Below, piece after piece: positions 12,641 to 23,530 of a stretch of DNA of 64,000 nucleotides. Each line of letters opens with the position of its first letter. Position 1 is the first letter of the stretch. Source of the stretch: Cardinalis cardinalis (Eukaryota; Chordata; Aves; Passeriformes; Cardinalidae); the NCBI GenBank assembly GCA_014549065.1, contig JACDOX010000009.1, positions 5,515,959-5,579,958 on the forward strand, in the 5' to 3' direction. The position numbers were made by a program, and so were the translations under genes. A model generated the notes under the pieces. The model ran no database searches. It was not told the origin of the DNA and saw only the letters and a program-made list of their open reading frames with translations.

Positions 12641-15600
12641 GGAGAGAGAGAGAGAGAGAGGGAGGGAATCTCTGGAGTTGCAGAGAGCGGTAAGGGCTCC
12701 CTGAACCACCTTTTTTCCAAGCTGAGCCCTCTCAGCTCGCTGAGCTGTTCCTCATCCCACCTGTGACCCTCCACCAGCTCCGCTGCCCTTCTCTGGACGT
12801 GCTCCGGCACCTCCATGTCTTGGAGAGAGAGGCTGAACCCAGTATTTGAGGTGTGGTCCCACCAGGGCCGGAACAATGGTTACTCTGTGCCCGTGTACAT
12901 AAGGCGCATCTTTTTCACTATCACCACCTTCCCGTAAAATTTCAAACTCTCCACACTTCATGAAGTCTCAAAGTCTTCATTAAGTTCTTTTATTCTTCCA
13001 ACTTCATTAAGTTCTTTTATTCCCACACGGTGGGGCAGAGGACAGAGAGTCTTGTGCATCCACAGATCTCTGGCCAGCACAGGCATCCAGCCATCGCTGG
13101 GCACTGGAGGATACATGCAGGAGAAACACTATGGATGTCCCAAGTGTGGAAAAAAACTTATTTGAATATTTTCTTCCTGGACAAGAAAGAGGTAGAAGGA
13201 CAAACCTTCCAAAAAAAAACCAACAAAAAAAAACGCATAGTGGAAGCATCAGGTTCCTTCAGTCCCTTGTTCCCAAAAGAATGTAGGTGGGAGTGTGCTG
13301 CTGCCACAAAAAAACTTATGTGACCTGCCTGTGGAGACTTTTTTATAGCAGAAGTTTGAGAGTTGATTTCCCAGCAGTTCCCGCTTTGTCCAGAATATGT
13401 TTTTTTTTAAGAAATATCTGTAACTTATGCAGTGTAAATGTTTGTGGTTTGGGTGTTTGTTTTTTTTTTTTAACAAACTCCGAATAAATTTCCTTTGATC
13501 TCAGGAATGAGCTGCCTGGCTGCCTAATGTACATAGTGAGCCATTAGANTCTGTTATGTGACAGTCACTACACAAAGCAGAAGAGAATGGTTGGTTTGGT
13601 TTTTAATCTGCTGGGAGAAGACCTTGTTTCTCTCAGCATCCAGAATTTATCTGTTTTCTTAAAAACATATGCTCTTGGATCACCATGGCAAGGAGACAGC
13701 TCTGCACACACAGGATTTGCCCCAGGGAATTGTGGTAATTGTTTTTTAACTCCATGTGTGGAAAAAAGCAGTTTTCCTGACCTGCACGACTCCTTTGCCA
13801 ATGAAAAAAACCGATTTTTCAGGGGTTTTTTTCTGTATTTTGACAGTACCTCCTATGAACTGGTTACTAGTACACCTTGCATGNAAGTTGGCCAGAGACA
13901 TAAGAGATTTTACTCAGCACCTGGCAGTAGTACTCTGACCTTGTGCGTTTTACTATTCATGAGAGGCATGAGTTCAGCTCTTGCTCAGTGATGAAGAAGT
14001 CCCAAATAACCATGCATTTTACTGTCCTGCAAAGCAGAGTACATAGGGGTTTTCAGCATCCTGAGAGGATTTGGAGAAAAACAGAAAACATGGAGAAAAT
14101 GTGTGCCTTTTGCAATAAAACAAGAATGGGAATGTTTTTGAATAGTCTTTTTGTTTTTTGGTTTTTTTTTCAGGTTTACACTATCAACTTGGAATCTCGC
14201 TATATACTGATACAAGGAGTTCCTGCATTAGGTGTTATGAAGGAATTAGTGGAACAATTTGCATTGTATGGTGCCATTGAGGAATATCATGCTTTAGATG
14301 AATATCCAGCAGAGCAGTTTACTGAAGTGTACCTTATAAAATTCAAAAAACTNCAATGTGCAAGGTATTGGACAGGGTAATATCTGCCTCTTGCTGTCTT
14401 AATCTTTTACACCTTCTGTACTTGGCAATGTGTTAAGTTTCTAGAGAGTTGGAGTAAAATCCTCAGTTTTGTTGACAGACTTTAATTCCCTTCAGGGTGG
14501 CCAAGAAAAAAATGGATGAACGAAGTTTCTTTGGCAGTTTGCTGCACGTGTGCTATGCTCCAGAATTTGAAACAGTCCAAGAAACTAGAGAGAAGTTGCA
14601 GGATAGAAGAAAGTATATAGCAAAAGCAACAAATCAAAGAGGTTTGTGGTCAAATTTCCTATAGAATCCTGACTAAATTTCCTGTAAAATTTTAATGTTC
14701 TTCAGGACTGGATGGGGTTTTGGCTAAAAGTGCCTGTTAAAGAAAACACTTTTTACATACCTCTTTTAAAGGTGCTATAGTGTGTTGATAGTGGCCAGAT
14801 GCCAGGCACCCACCAAAGCTGCTCGCTCATTGCCCTCCACAAACTGGACAGAGGAGAGAAAATTTAACAAACNGGTTGAGATAAGGACTAGGAGAGAGAT
14901 TGCTCATCAAATACCATCAAGGCAAAACAGGCTCTACTTGGAGACATAAAGTGAATTTATTNCTAACAAAATCAGAGCAGGATAATGAGAAGTAAAATAA
15001 GCCCTTATAAATACCTTCCTCCCTTCTCAGCTCTACCCCCTACCCCAGCAGTGCAAGNGGACAGGGAATGGGGGTTGTGGTCAGTTCATCACCCATGGCT
15101 TCTGCTGCTCAAGGAGAGGAGTCCTTCCCCTGCTGCACTGAGGGGTGGCACAGGAGACAGTTCTCTGTGAACCTCTCCAANNNNNNNNNNNNNNNNNNNN
15201 NNNNNNNNNNNNNNNNNNNNNNNNNNNNNNNNNNNNNNNNNNNNNNNNNNNNNNNNNNNNNNNNNNNNNNNNNNNNNNNNNNNNNNNNNNNNNNNNNNNN
15301 NNNNNNNNNNNNNNNNNNNNNNNNNNNNNNNNNNNNNNNNNNNNNNNNNNNNNNNNNNNNNNNNNNNNNNNNNNNNNNNNNNNNNNNNNNNNNNNNNNNN
15401 NNNNNNNNNNNNNNNNNNNNNNNNNNNNNNNNNNNNNNNNNNNNNNNNNNNNNNNNNNNNNNNNNCAGGGGTGTCCACAGGATCACAGCCTCCTCCCAGG
15501 CACCCACGTGCTCCGGCCTGGGGCTCCTGCAGGGGCTGTGGTGGATCCCTGCATCCCCATGGCCTCCATGGGCTGCAGGGGCACAGCTGCTGCCCCCTGG

Positions 15601-18233
15601 CTGCCCCACGGCCTGAGGGGAATCTCGGCCCCAGCGCCTGGAGCAGCTCCTGCCCCTCCTGCGCTGCCCTCNGTGTCTGCAGGGCTGCTCCTCTCATGGT
15701 CTCACTCTGCTCTTCTCTGGCCGTAGTCACAAATGTGCAACCACTTCTTGTTTATTTTCCTCCTTAAATCTGTTACCACAGAGGTGTTAACTGCCATTTC
15801 TAATTGGGCTGGCCTTGCCCAGCAGCACATCCATCTTTGGAGCCACCAGGGATTGGCTCTGCCANACATAGTGAAAGATTCTGGCAGCTTCTCAAAAAAG
15901 CCAACTCTGTNGCCCCCCCACTACAAAAAAACAGGCCATGCAAANCCAATACAGATGCATTTTATGTTTACAGGAAGACATCTCTCAGTATATCCTTTTC
16001 AAAGTATTTTTTTGGCTTTGATTAAGACTAAAATAATGAAATTATTAAGATTTAATAATTAAGTATTTCCTTCACTTTTTCTTTCAAAATGTTACCAGAA
16101 ATTTAAAGCACTGGCAGGAAATTTCACCCTTGTTCCAGCCTCCTCAGGCATGCCAAAGGGACAGTTTTGGAAGGAGTATGGCTATACCAGAATATTAAAA
16201 AAAAATTTCTCCAGCCCACATCTTTGCACTGGGGGAATGTTAAGAATGGACTGTGTTTACAAAGGCTCCTGTACCACAGAGTTCCCAGTCAGCGTTGAAG
16301 GCTGGGCAAGCTGAGGAATAAGCAAATTGCTGAGCACAAGCTTCTCCTTTCTTGTGCTCACATACTTGGGTATCATTATTCATTGTCTGAGGATTTTTAA
16401 AGGGAGTAAACCCACTGATTTTTGACATCAAAACATCTGGGTTTTTCCAATNTTATAAACCAGCAAAGGCACTAGACTGGAAAACTGGTTTGAAAGTTGA
16501 ATTTGTTATATTTGAAGCTTAAAAATAATCACAGAAGGGTAGTTGGGAATCAAATATCACTGGTATTGTTTCTGCATTTATATCAAAAGTTTTGTTCTTG
16601 GGTGTTAGAACTAACAATTACATGAAATAGTGAAGGTGCTTCTTTTTTGTTGTTTTAAAGATTGCTTTATGTTAAAGAAAGTAGAAGGCCCTAAGAAGAC
16701 AGCCTCAAATAATTCTGAGCATGACTGTCCATGGAGTACATCAGGATCAAGTACAGCCAGTAACTGGGATCNATCCTGCTTTACAAGTTCTCCTGGGGTA
16801 TCCCACAACACAGCATATCCATCTGGGAATCAGAGACTGTTAATACCTCCACACTATGATAACAACTGTGCTGAAATGTCTGGGTACTTTGGTCAAAACA
16901 CATCTTTAACGCCAAGTGTACNCCCAGGAGTGTGCACTCCACCAGTTTCCTTAATGCAGCACAGAAAGGTTCCAGCTTGCAATGGAATTGACAGGTTTAT
17001 GCCTCGTACAACTCACCTGCAAGAACGTAAGAGGAAGAGAGAAGAAGGTAACAAGTTTTCCCTCATTGGAACAAGTGAGGACAATACTGAAGTTGTTATT
17101 GGTCCACAACTACCAGAAATACCTAAAGTGGATATGGATGATGAGTCTTTGAATACTTCAGCTNCATTAATTCGAAATAAACTGAAAGAGGTATGGGTTC
17201 TTAAAGTTCTGATAGTTCAAACATAGGTGCTTGTTATACATAAAAACAGTGACTATCTGATAGCTTTATTCAGCATTTACTCATTATCAGTTTATCTGCC
17301 ACATAAGCTAGTGCTCTTACTATTTAACTTCTCCACAATCTAGAATATTGCAGGCAATTCTACCCCAGACCTCTTACACTACACTTGAGAAAGTGTAAAT
17401 GTCAGTGCATGTTCTTATGTCATTTTTCGTAAACCACTTTTTTTTTTTCCCACATGTGAAGGCGTGATAATTTTGCAGGTAGTCCTGCTCACTCTAGTGT
17501 GCTACTTGTATCTGGTTCCTGAAAGGAAAATCAGAGTTCAATGTAATTTATGCCATTAAAAGCGGTACAGAATCATTAATTCCATCCTGAGAAGCACGTG
17601 TTAAGCTATGTATCCTTTTATGGAGAATATTAATCAATTAGCAGGTCAACATTCCTGACAGAACATTTCATTTACATTAAGATATGAAAAAGCTCCCTTG
17701 ACTGACTAGATTGATTTGAAAGTGCGTATCTTATAAATAAGCACCCTTTAAATACCTTCCTAAAATACATGTCAAAATGCATGTTTCTGCTTTCCCTTCA
17801 TTTCCTGAAGTACCTGAGTTATAAAGTGCATTAAACCTTGCTTAAAAACACCTGTTAGGAAGAAGGGAGATGACATATGTAATACTGTATCACTGACTAT
17901 CTGAAATCAGTTTGTGTAGTTAAATACAAAAATAGTAGTGCTGAATCTTCTAAGTTTCACCTCTCTTGTAGTTAATGCTGCCTTTGGTGTTACTTTCTTC
18001 TTTTAGTCAGGAGAAAAATTCAATACAAGTGTGATGATAGTAATAAATCGCTCCCAATACTCAAATCTTGGAGATGTGGCCTTACTCTTAAATGAGCATT
18101 AAAAAAGTAATAGTTACAAGTTACTAAATTTTTTTCCTCTCCAATTTAGGTAGCAGATTCTGTTTCAACATCTGTGGAAAAGCCAGANAGCAGCTCAGCC
18201 AAACCAGTTGTAAAGCAGAGAAGAAGAATATAG
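12430..18233 (+). CDS. RBM48: RBM48, RNA-binding motif protein 48 (complete)
   Basis: RBM48 is an RRM protein that works with ARMC7 in the minor (U12) spliceosome. Exons: 12430-12543, 14174-14364, 14496-14641, 16661-17190, 18150-18233. They give 1065 nt, 354 residues; human is about 367. The start gives MAASSSGGPG followed by the conserved ESRAKYREGWRPRAVK. The RRM spans about residues 46-125, with the RNP2-like strand YILIQGVP (48-55) and the RNP1-like strand TEVYLIKF (88-95), ending in LLHVCYAPEFETV. The middle of exon 4 is divergent. Its end keeps the family signature DRFMPRTTHLQERKRKRE and an IGPQLPEIPKVDMDDESLNTSA segment. The C-terminus is KQRRRI, as in human. All introns are GT-AG. Five single Ns (14353, 16772, 16922, 17164, 18188) hide one codon base each. 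The gene is divergent from PEX1 and convergent with the calaxin-like gene. Confidence 0.96.
12625..12665. repeat. Purine-rich GGGA/GA microsatellite
   Basis: GGGA units followed by a pure GA run and further GGGA units, just inside RBM48 intron 1 at the edge of the CpG island. Confidence 0.9.
12690..12930 (-). mobile_element. CR1 LINE fragment (antisense to RBM48)
   Basis: The minus strand shows the CR1 3' reverse-transcriptase region, with the theme of a ME/VPEHVQRRAAELVEG stretch and a cluster equivalent to LRGLSLEKRWF. The edges are approximate and the copy is truncated at both ends. It lies in RBM48 intron 1. Confidence 0.75.
12975..13022. repeat. 27-bp tandem duplication in RBM48 intron 1
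   Basis: CTTCATTAAGTTCTTTTATT occurs at 12975 and again at 13002, a perfect repeat with a 27-bp period. Confidence 0.9.
13023..14173 (+). other. Distal part of RBM48 intron 1
   Basis: Intron sequence with A- and T-runs (for example 13209-13240 and 13458-13471). I see no recognisable element or coding signal before the exon 2 acceptor TTTTTTTCAG. Confidence 0.6.
14776..15953 (-). mobile_element. Solo LTR of an avian endogenous retrovirus, with assembly gap inside
   Basis: On the minus strand the element starts with TGTATTGG, continues through a GTAGTGGGGGG block and an AATAAA near 14960, and ends with a GGCCACTATCAA stretch. The same landmarks in the same order occur in the plus-strand LTR at 42862-44657, so the two are one family. 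Flanking pentamers GGTGC (14771-14775) and GATGC (15954-15958) look like a decayed 5-bp target-site duplication. No gag, pol or env remnant is present, so this is a solo LTR. It lies in RBM48 intron 3. Confidence 0.8.
15181..15465. other. 285-base assembly gap (Ns)
   Basis: The only long N run in the window. Bases on both sides (CTCCAGC-like and CCACAGGGG/GGATCACAGCC-like) are fragments of the GC-rich tandem units known from the core of this LTR family, so the gap probably reflects a collapsed repeat array. Its true length may differ from 285. Confidence 0.9.
15954..16660 (+). other. Distal part of RBM48 intron 3
   Basis: AT-rich sequence between the LTR and exon 4 (acceptor TTTTAAAG). No element or RNA gene seen. 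Confidence 0.6.
17191..18149 (+). other. RBM48 intron 4
   Basis: A 959-bp GT-AG intron with nothing recognisable in it apart from short homopolymers. Confidence 0.75.
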
Positions 18234-18734
18234 ATACTGCTGGCAGCATCTTCAACAGTCCTTTTGTAAAGAATATAGTTTAAAATATGTATTTTTTATG
18301 TTAAAAAAACCCCCAAACTTTATTTATACTGTATTTCCCAGTTATTCCCTGTTTAAAATGGTGTCATTTTGTTACTTGGAATGAAGAAACCAATATACTG
18401 TATTATTGTTGCAGTGTTGTCCTGTGTACCTCAAATTGTAACATATTTTATAATATGAACAGAATATATGAATATAACAGAAGAACTCTATTTAGGTAGA
18501 GTTACAGAAGTAAATTCATTTATTCAACAGCTTTAACAGCAAAGGAATACTGAAGCTTAGGAGCAAAGGTAGAGTTACAGAAGTAAATTCATTTATTCAA
18601 CAGCATTAACAGCAAAGGAATACTGAAGCTTAGGAGTAACTTGAAATATGACTGTTTTTACTATATGACGAAGGATGGTGAAGACCAAGACCCCTTTTAA
18701 CAGTATTCAGCGGTGGANTTACCACTTGGAGTTG
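18234..18734. other. Convergent 3' ends of RBM48 (+) and calaxin-like gene (-)
   Basis: Only 501 bp separate the two stop codons, so the 3' UTRs of these convergent genes probably abut or overlap. On the minus strand there are two AATAAA hexamers, at 18519-18524 and 18592-18597, inside the tandem duplication. On the plus strand no AATAAA is seen here, only variants such as AATATA. Confidence 0.7.
18495..18640. repeat. 73-bp tandem duplication containing a poly(A) signal
   Basis: Copy 1 runs 18495-18567 and copy 2 runs 18568-18640, in perfect register. They differ by one substitution in the middle and a few bases at the end. Each copy carries TTTATT, which reads AATAAA on the minus strand downstream of the calaxin-like stop codon. 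Confidence 0.95.
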
Positions 18735-18782
18735 CTATTTAGGAGTCTCCCGGAAAATTTTCTGTTCAAATGACATACTGCT
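18735..18782 (-). other. Short last coding exon of the calaxin-like gene
   Basis: After acceptor TTTAACAG the frame reads SSMSFEQKIFRETPK and stops at TAG (18735-18737). This aligns with the human EFCAB1 tail SQMEFEAQVFKDP, but it is shorter and lacks the terminal NEFNDM. Too short for an ORF scan; it was found by phase and homology. Confidence 0.85.
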
Positions 18783-21700
18783 CTGTTAAAAAAACCAACA
18801 AAAACACCAAACAAAACAAAAACAAACAAAAAAAACCAACCAAAAACCAAAACATCAAGTTAATTTTCAGTTAACTAAAGGATTTCTATTTAGTCACAAA
18901 AGGTACTGAACTGAAATGTGTATGCAGTGAAGACTCTTGCTTTTTAGCTTAGAAAAGGTAAATCCATAGCATTAATAGTGTCATCACTGGCAGCCCAGCC
19001 AGAATTCAAAGTTGTAGCTGAAGGAGAAATTAAAATTTTAACTGCTCAGCAGTAGGGGTGTGTCATCAAAGAATGATCTGGCATGGAGGGCAAGAAGGCC
19101 CAGCTGCAGAATGTAATAAACTGGATGAAAACAGGAATGCTAGAGACTGGGATGACAATGTACAGGACTGAAATTTCCCTTAGTGATGAGATTAATATCT
19201 GCAGCATTGTGTGGCAACAGCCCTGCAGTGGGAGTGCTCAGGGGCCACCTTTGGATAGCAGAACTGGCACTGAGAGGATGAACCCAACATTGGCCTAAGA
19301 TACCTTGACATTGGGATTGGTGCAAGTGTCTGTAAGGAATTTGTGCGGGTTTTTTTGAACCCAAGGTTAATGTACCTTTATGTCTGGCAAACATGGTCCA
19401 AAGGCTTCTAAGAGAAGGTTTTCATCTCTGACTGCTTTTTCAAAGTCCGTAAAAGAAAGTTTGCCATCATGATCATAGTCCTGCAAAAGGAAGGGAATAC
19501 TTCAGCAAAAGATCATTACTTGTAGTTTTATTTCACAGGTGTTTAAAAAACATGGATTCTATTTTCAGTTAGATTTGCAAATTGGGGGACATCAGTTTAT
19601 GCTCAGAAAAGATTAGAGTGACTTGCCTCTACCTAAGGCAGAAAGGGTGGGATTGAAAAATTGAAAAGATGGGCTTAAATAAAAGGAGCTGGGATGCAAG
19701 CTCTGGTTTGAAGTGAAAATTTTTGACCACCACCATGGAAGGGGAGAGTATCTTGATTTGATTAAAATATTGACACACAGTNCCCAGCTGCTCTGATATT
19801 CTAGATTAAGCACTGTAAGACAAGCTTCACATTAATAACCTTGAGTTTAGTATTCTAATAGAATACATACAAATAAATTGGATAAAGACATTTCATGATC
19901 NGTTGATAAAACACAAATATACTTAAAAATGAAGTTACTCTGGATGCCTGTACTGATGGAATAAATGCAGCTTACACTTTTGAGTTTTCCACTTCTGACT
20001 GGGCTTTTGCTTTGACTGGGCATGCACAGATGTATATACACATACACACATGCTAGTTTATACATAAAGTTTAGAGTACATTCATGTACTAAATCAATGA
20101 TTTCATATGAGAATACTGGGCTGGGACTTANTAGACCTGGATTATATTTCTGGCTTTCCTCAGGAGGCTTGCAGAATCCCACTGCAAGATACCCACTGTA
20201 AATAAGATACCTTATTTTGTTACCTCACAGAGAGGTTTTAAGTATCGGTTAGTGAATGTTTGAAAGACCCTCAAGTATCACAATAAGTAAGTACTTGCCA
20301 TTTTCTTCAGTGCTATCTCTACCAAGTCCTTAACTCCCTCATCAGGCTCTTCATCTGCTGGTTGTATGAGGAGGCTGTGTTTCAGCATTTGAAACATTTC
20401 CTCTTTCGAAATGTATCCATCACCATTCAGGTCATAAATGGCAAAACAGTCTTTTGAAATACAAATAAATTTCAAGTTGATTACACACTACAAACACNTA
20501 CCATTCAAGCTGTTACCTACAGACAGAAAATGTGAACTGTACATTATCAACTGAGCCAAATTTATCATATATATGCTGAAACACTCCTGGCAAACACTTG
20601 TGACAGACAGCACTGCATCACTACGCACTAGTATCTTCTGTGGTGCTTACAGCAGGAATGCCTATTTTACTGTTCGTGGTTTACTGACACACTGAATTAC
20701 AAACTGGGCACACATCCTAAAGCTGTGACACCCCTGACCACTTTCCAGATGAATTTATATAATGCAGTAGGATTGCTAATGCTGCAACTTAGGAACTATG
20801 GAAACAACTTGCTGTCATTCTTTTTCAATTGTTTTTTTTTTCACCCCACATGCCCTATTTTTTCCCCTGCTGCTTAAAATTCTAGAGTTCTTGCTATTTT
20901 TTCTCCTCTATCTTTCTCTATCATTACTGTGGAGGCTCTTATTACCATATTACAGTTTTTCCATCTGTGCTTCCAACCTGAAGAATTGCTGGAGCTAATG
21001 CAACTGCTACTGTGTCCCCACTGTGCCAGTTGAATGTTGGCACTAGTCTTGCTTGGCTTGAGACTGTTAATTAGCCANAACCACACTAGAGATTCATCTG
21101 CTTCTTTCTAATTTTGTGTNTGAATACAAAAACATGTATTTTGTTGAAAATGTATGCTGCAGAATAAACTTCAGTTTGAATGCAAGATTTTGTAAGCAAC
21201 AAAAAAAGGTGGTGGCTGTGGTAACAGCAGTTTACACAGGAAAAAACTGTCTCAGAGAAGCCATTTCAGAACTCAGTTTCATTGCATTAAACAATACAGA
21301 AGAAAAATTTTCAATTAGCAAATACTTTATAAGAGTAACTACTAAATTCTTAACAAAAGCAATGTGCTATTTGTTATGAATTCAATCATTACTAATTAAT
21401 ATCAGCATACAGATCAATCTTACATTTCATCTTCTCTTCCAGTGTCCCCCGAAGTAACACTGCTAAGCCTTCCACCCATTCCTCCACAGTGATGCAGCCA
21501 GTGTTGTCTCTATCAAAAGTGCTGAACACTAGGAAGTGTATCAGACAAATTTTAAATTTATACGATAGGGAAACACAAAAATGCAATGTTTTCTTAAATT
21601 CAGTGAAATTATAAATTATCTTTCTTCTTAAGATGTTTGTCTGCTTTCACCAAGGTAAGATTACCGTTCTTGACTCTAAGATGAAACAATGAAAGGGATT

Positions 21701-23434
21701 CTGCCCCTCAGTTTACTGATCTTCCNCTCCAGAATCCTGCCTGGTAAGATTTTGTCTGATCTGTTGCCTTCCTGACTTAAACAACTACAGGAAGCATGCT
21801 TCCATGCAGATGTAAAGCAAATAAACTGCTATCCCTTAAAATAAGGGATAATTATGCATACAGATTAAGATGTAAATTACTAGGTTTTGTCTCAGAAAAT
21901 CTTGGACAAAGTCATCCTAGAAACAATATATATTAAATCTACAAAGAAAAATAACCTCTTTTCTGTCATGTAACAAAATATTTTTCTTTTCCCTTCCCTA
22001 AGCAACTTTCAATCTCACAGCTTCATTATTCATACAGCCTGTAATACAGTAATTCAAAACCAAGGAGTTCAAAGCATCCACTAGCATCTGTAATAATTTG
22101 TATTTTAGAATATTAATTAGTAAGTTGGCTGAAGGAACATCTCTCCATGCAGAGCCAAGCATTTTTGACTTAGAAGACAATAGGTTTGCTTTTGCAAACT
22201 GAAATCAGTTCCTTTGCATGTAAACATTAAAATAATTTTTAAAACTATGTAAGGTAATGTGAGGTATTTTCCAAGACACACTTGACTTGCTGCATAAAAT
22301 TGTAANAAGTTTTTATTTTATGGCATGTAAGTAGCTCTTCTGCTAGCGAAAGTTGAACCAAGGGCTGGCTCTTGGCAGCCCAAGACTGAAAGAAGGGCAG
22401 ACTCATGCCTGCTCTGCATACTCCTCTAGACGCCTCTACATCAGAGGTCATTCCTTCAACTTTCACAGTGACTCCAAACATGCCCCTTGTTAACAATCTG
22501 TGAAATCACTGTATCTTCAGGGGGTTATTTGGCTCATTACTCTCACCTCCTTTTACTATCTGCCCAGGCCCTTCAATGCTGTTCACAGAGCCTCTATTCC
22601 CAGAGCTACCCGCTGTTATCAGACTGCCTTCCTGGGAGTTCCAGGCCTGAGTTAGGCCTGTCGCCCAGCAGCGACCGCGGCTCCCACTGGAACCACTGGA
22701 GAAAAGAGGAAAGTGACGCAATCCTCCTCTGTCACGACACTACAGAGGTTTCTACAGAAACAGACACAGGGCAGCACAACAGCCTCTGGCTGCTCTGCCT
22801 CGACCTAGAGCGTGAGGTCTCCAGAACGAAGAGGAAACTGTAACGCATAAAGGAAGAAAAGATGCCATTTCCCCAACAGCTCCTTTGCTGTCCTGGGACG
22901 AGACGGCGCTGTTTGGAACGGACACACTCGTCGGGTCGGCAGCGCCATTCCAACCCCCTGCACGGCGCTCAGAGCTGCGTGCCCGCCTCACCTCGGTCCA
23001 GCACCACGTCATCCGTCATGCCAAAGGCGTTGTACAGCGTGTCTCGGAACACAGTGCGGTCGAAGCCGGCCCCAGCAAACTGGCTGCTGGCCTTGGCCAC
23101 CAGCGTGTCGAAGAGCTTGATCAGACATTCTACTTCGCTTTTGGTAACTGCCCGGTCCAAACACAAGCAAACATAGGTTGTAAGTTAAGCTGGTAAAACA
23201 CGAGGCAGGCACAGAACATGCCAGGGCCGTGACACCAATAGCACCCCTCGGCCCCAACCGCTGTTCCTAAGGAGGCGCCGGTAAAGCGCCTCCCATGGGA
23301 GGAAACAGGGCCACCAGGATGAGCACGGGAACAACGGGGGGCGGCCGGGCGGCCCCTGCAGCCCGGGGAGACTCACAGTGCTTGGCGGATCGGGTCAGCG
23401 AGTCCACCAGGAGCTTTCTCCCCTTCCTGCTCAT
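18735..23434 (-). CDS. Calaxin/EFCAB1-like EF-hand protein (complete)
   Basis: Six exons: 23377-23434, 22992-23147, 21424-21528, 20299-20450, 19376-19480, 18735-18782. They give 624 nt, 207 residues; human EFCAB1 (calaxin, CLXN) is 211. Calaxin is a calcium sensor of the outer dynein arm docking complex in motile cilia. Three EF-hand loops are intact: DRDNTGCITVEE (77-88), DLNGDGYISKEE (113-124) and DYDHDGKLSFTD (158-169). Family blocks AFGMTDD, LRGTLEEKMKYCF, EPDEGVKDLVEIALKKM and LLLEAFGPCLPD are present. The start MSRKGRKLLVDSLT matches human MNRKKLQKLTDTLT. An upstream in-frame ATG at 23473 is not supported. Intron 4 uses a GC donor. By memory, similarity to human EFCAB1 seems too low for a straight ortholog, and human 7q21 has no such gene here, so I call it a paralog. 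That last step is inference. Confidence 0.88.
18786..18860. repeat. A-rich ACAAA/ACCAAA simple repeat
   Basis: A run of C-interrupted adenines directly beside the last calaxin-like exon. On the minus strand it is a T-rich tract that doubles as the polypyrimidine tract of the exon 6 acceptor. Confidence 0.85.
20451..21423 (-). other. Calaxin-like intron 3
   Basis: AT-rich intron with nothing recognisable inside. Confidence 0.65.
21529..22991 (-). other. Calaxin-like intron 2
   Basis: The distal part is AT-rich. GC content rises from about 22550 toward the CpG island. The small ORFs here do not resemble known proteins. Confidence 0.6.
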
Positions 23435-23530
23435 GGCGGCCTGGAGCCGCTCCCGCCGCCGCTGCCCTGGCAACGCGGGGGGGCGGCCGCGGCCCGGCGG
23501 TGGCGCCAGGCCGCACGGGCTGGTCAGACA
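22985..23530. promoter_or_regulatory. CpG-rich promoter region of the calaxin-like gene
   Basis: GC-rich, CpG-dense block over exons 1-2 and upstream. The start codon sits in a strong Kozak context (GCCGCCATGA). No TATA box is seen. Confidence 0.7.
23461..23474. promoter_or_regulatory. Candidate X-box (RFX site) upstream of the calaxin-like start
   Basis: GCTGCC-CT-GGCAAC resembles the X-box consensus GTNRCC-N(0-3)-RGYAAC. The right half matches fully and the left half has one mismatch. It lies 27-40 bp upstream of the ATG, where RFX sites of ciliary genes often sit. Motif evidence only. Confidence 0.45.

Noticed and set aside
11708..12876. Multiple overlapping 100-250-codon ORFs on both strands
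   Set aside because: GC-rich promoter shadows of PEX1 exon 1 and RBM48 exon 1. Only the short exon segments match known proteins.
15068..15767. ORFs running through the N gap
   Set aside because: They are open only because N codons cannot be stops. The flanks are LTR sequence.
23435..23473. In-frame upstream ATG extending the calaxin-like protein
   Set aside because: It would overlap the X-box-like motif. Family proteins begin M-x-RK as at 23434, which also has the better Kozak context.
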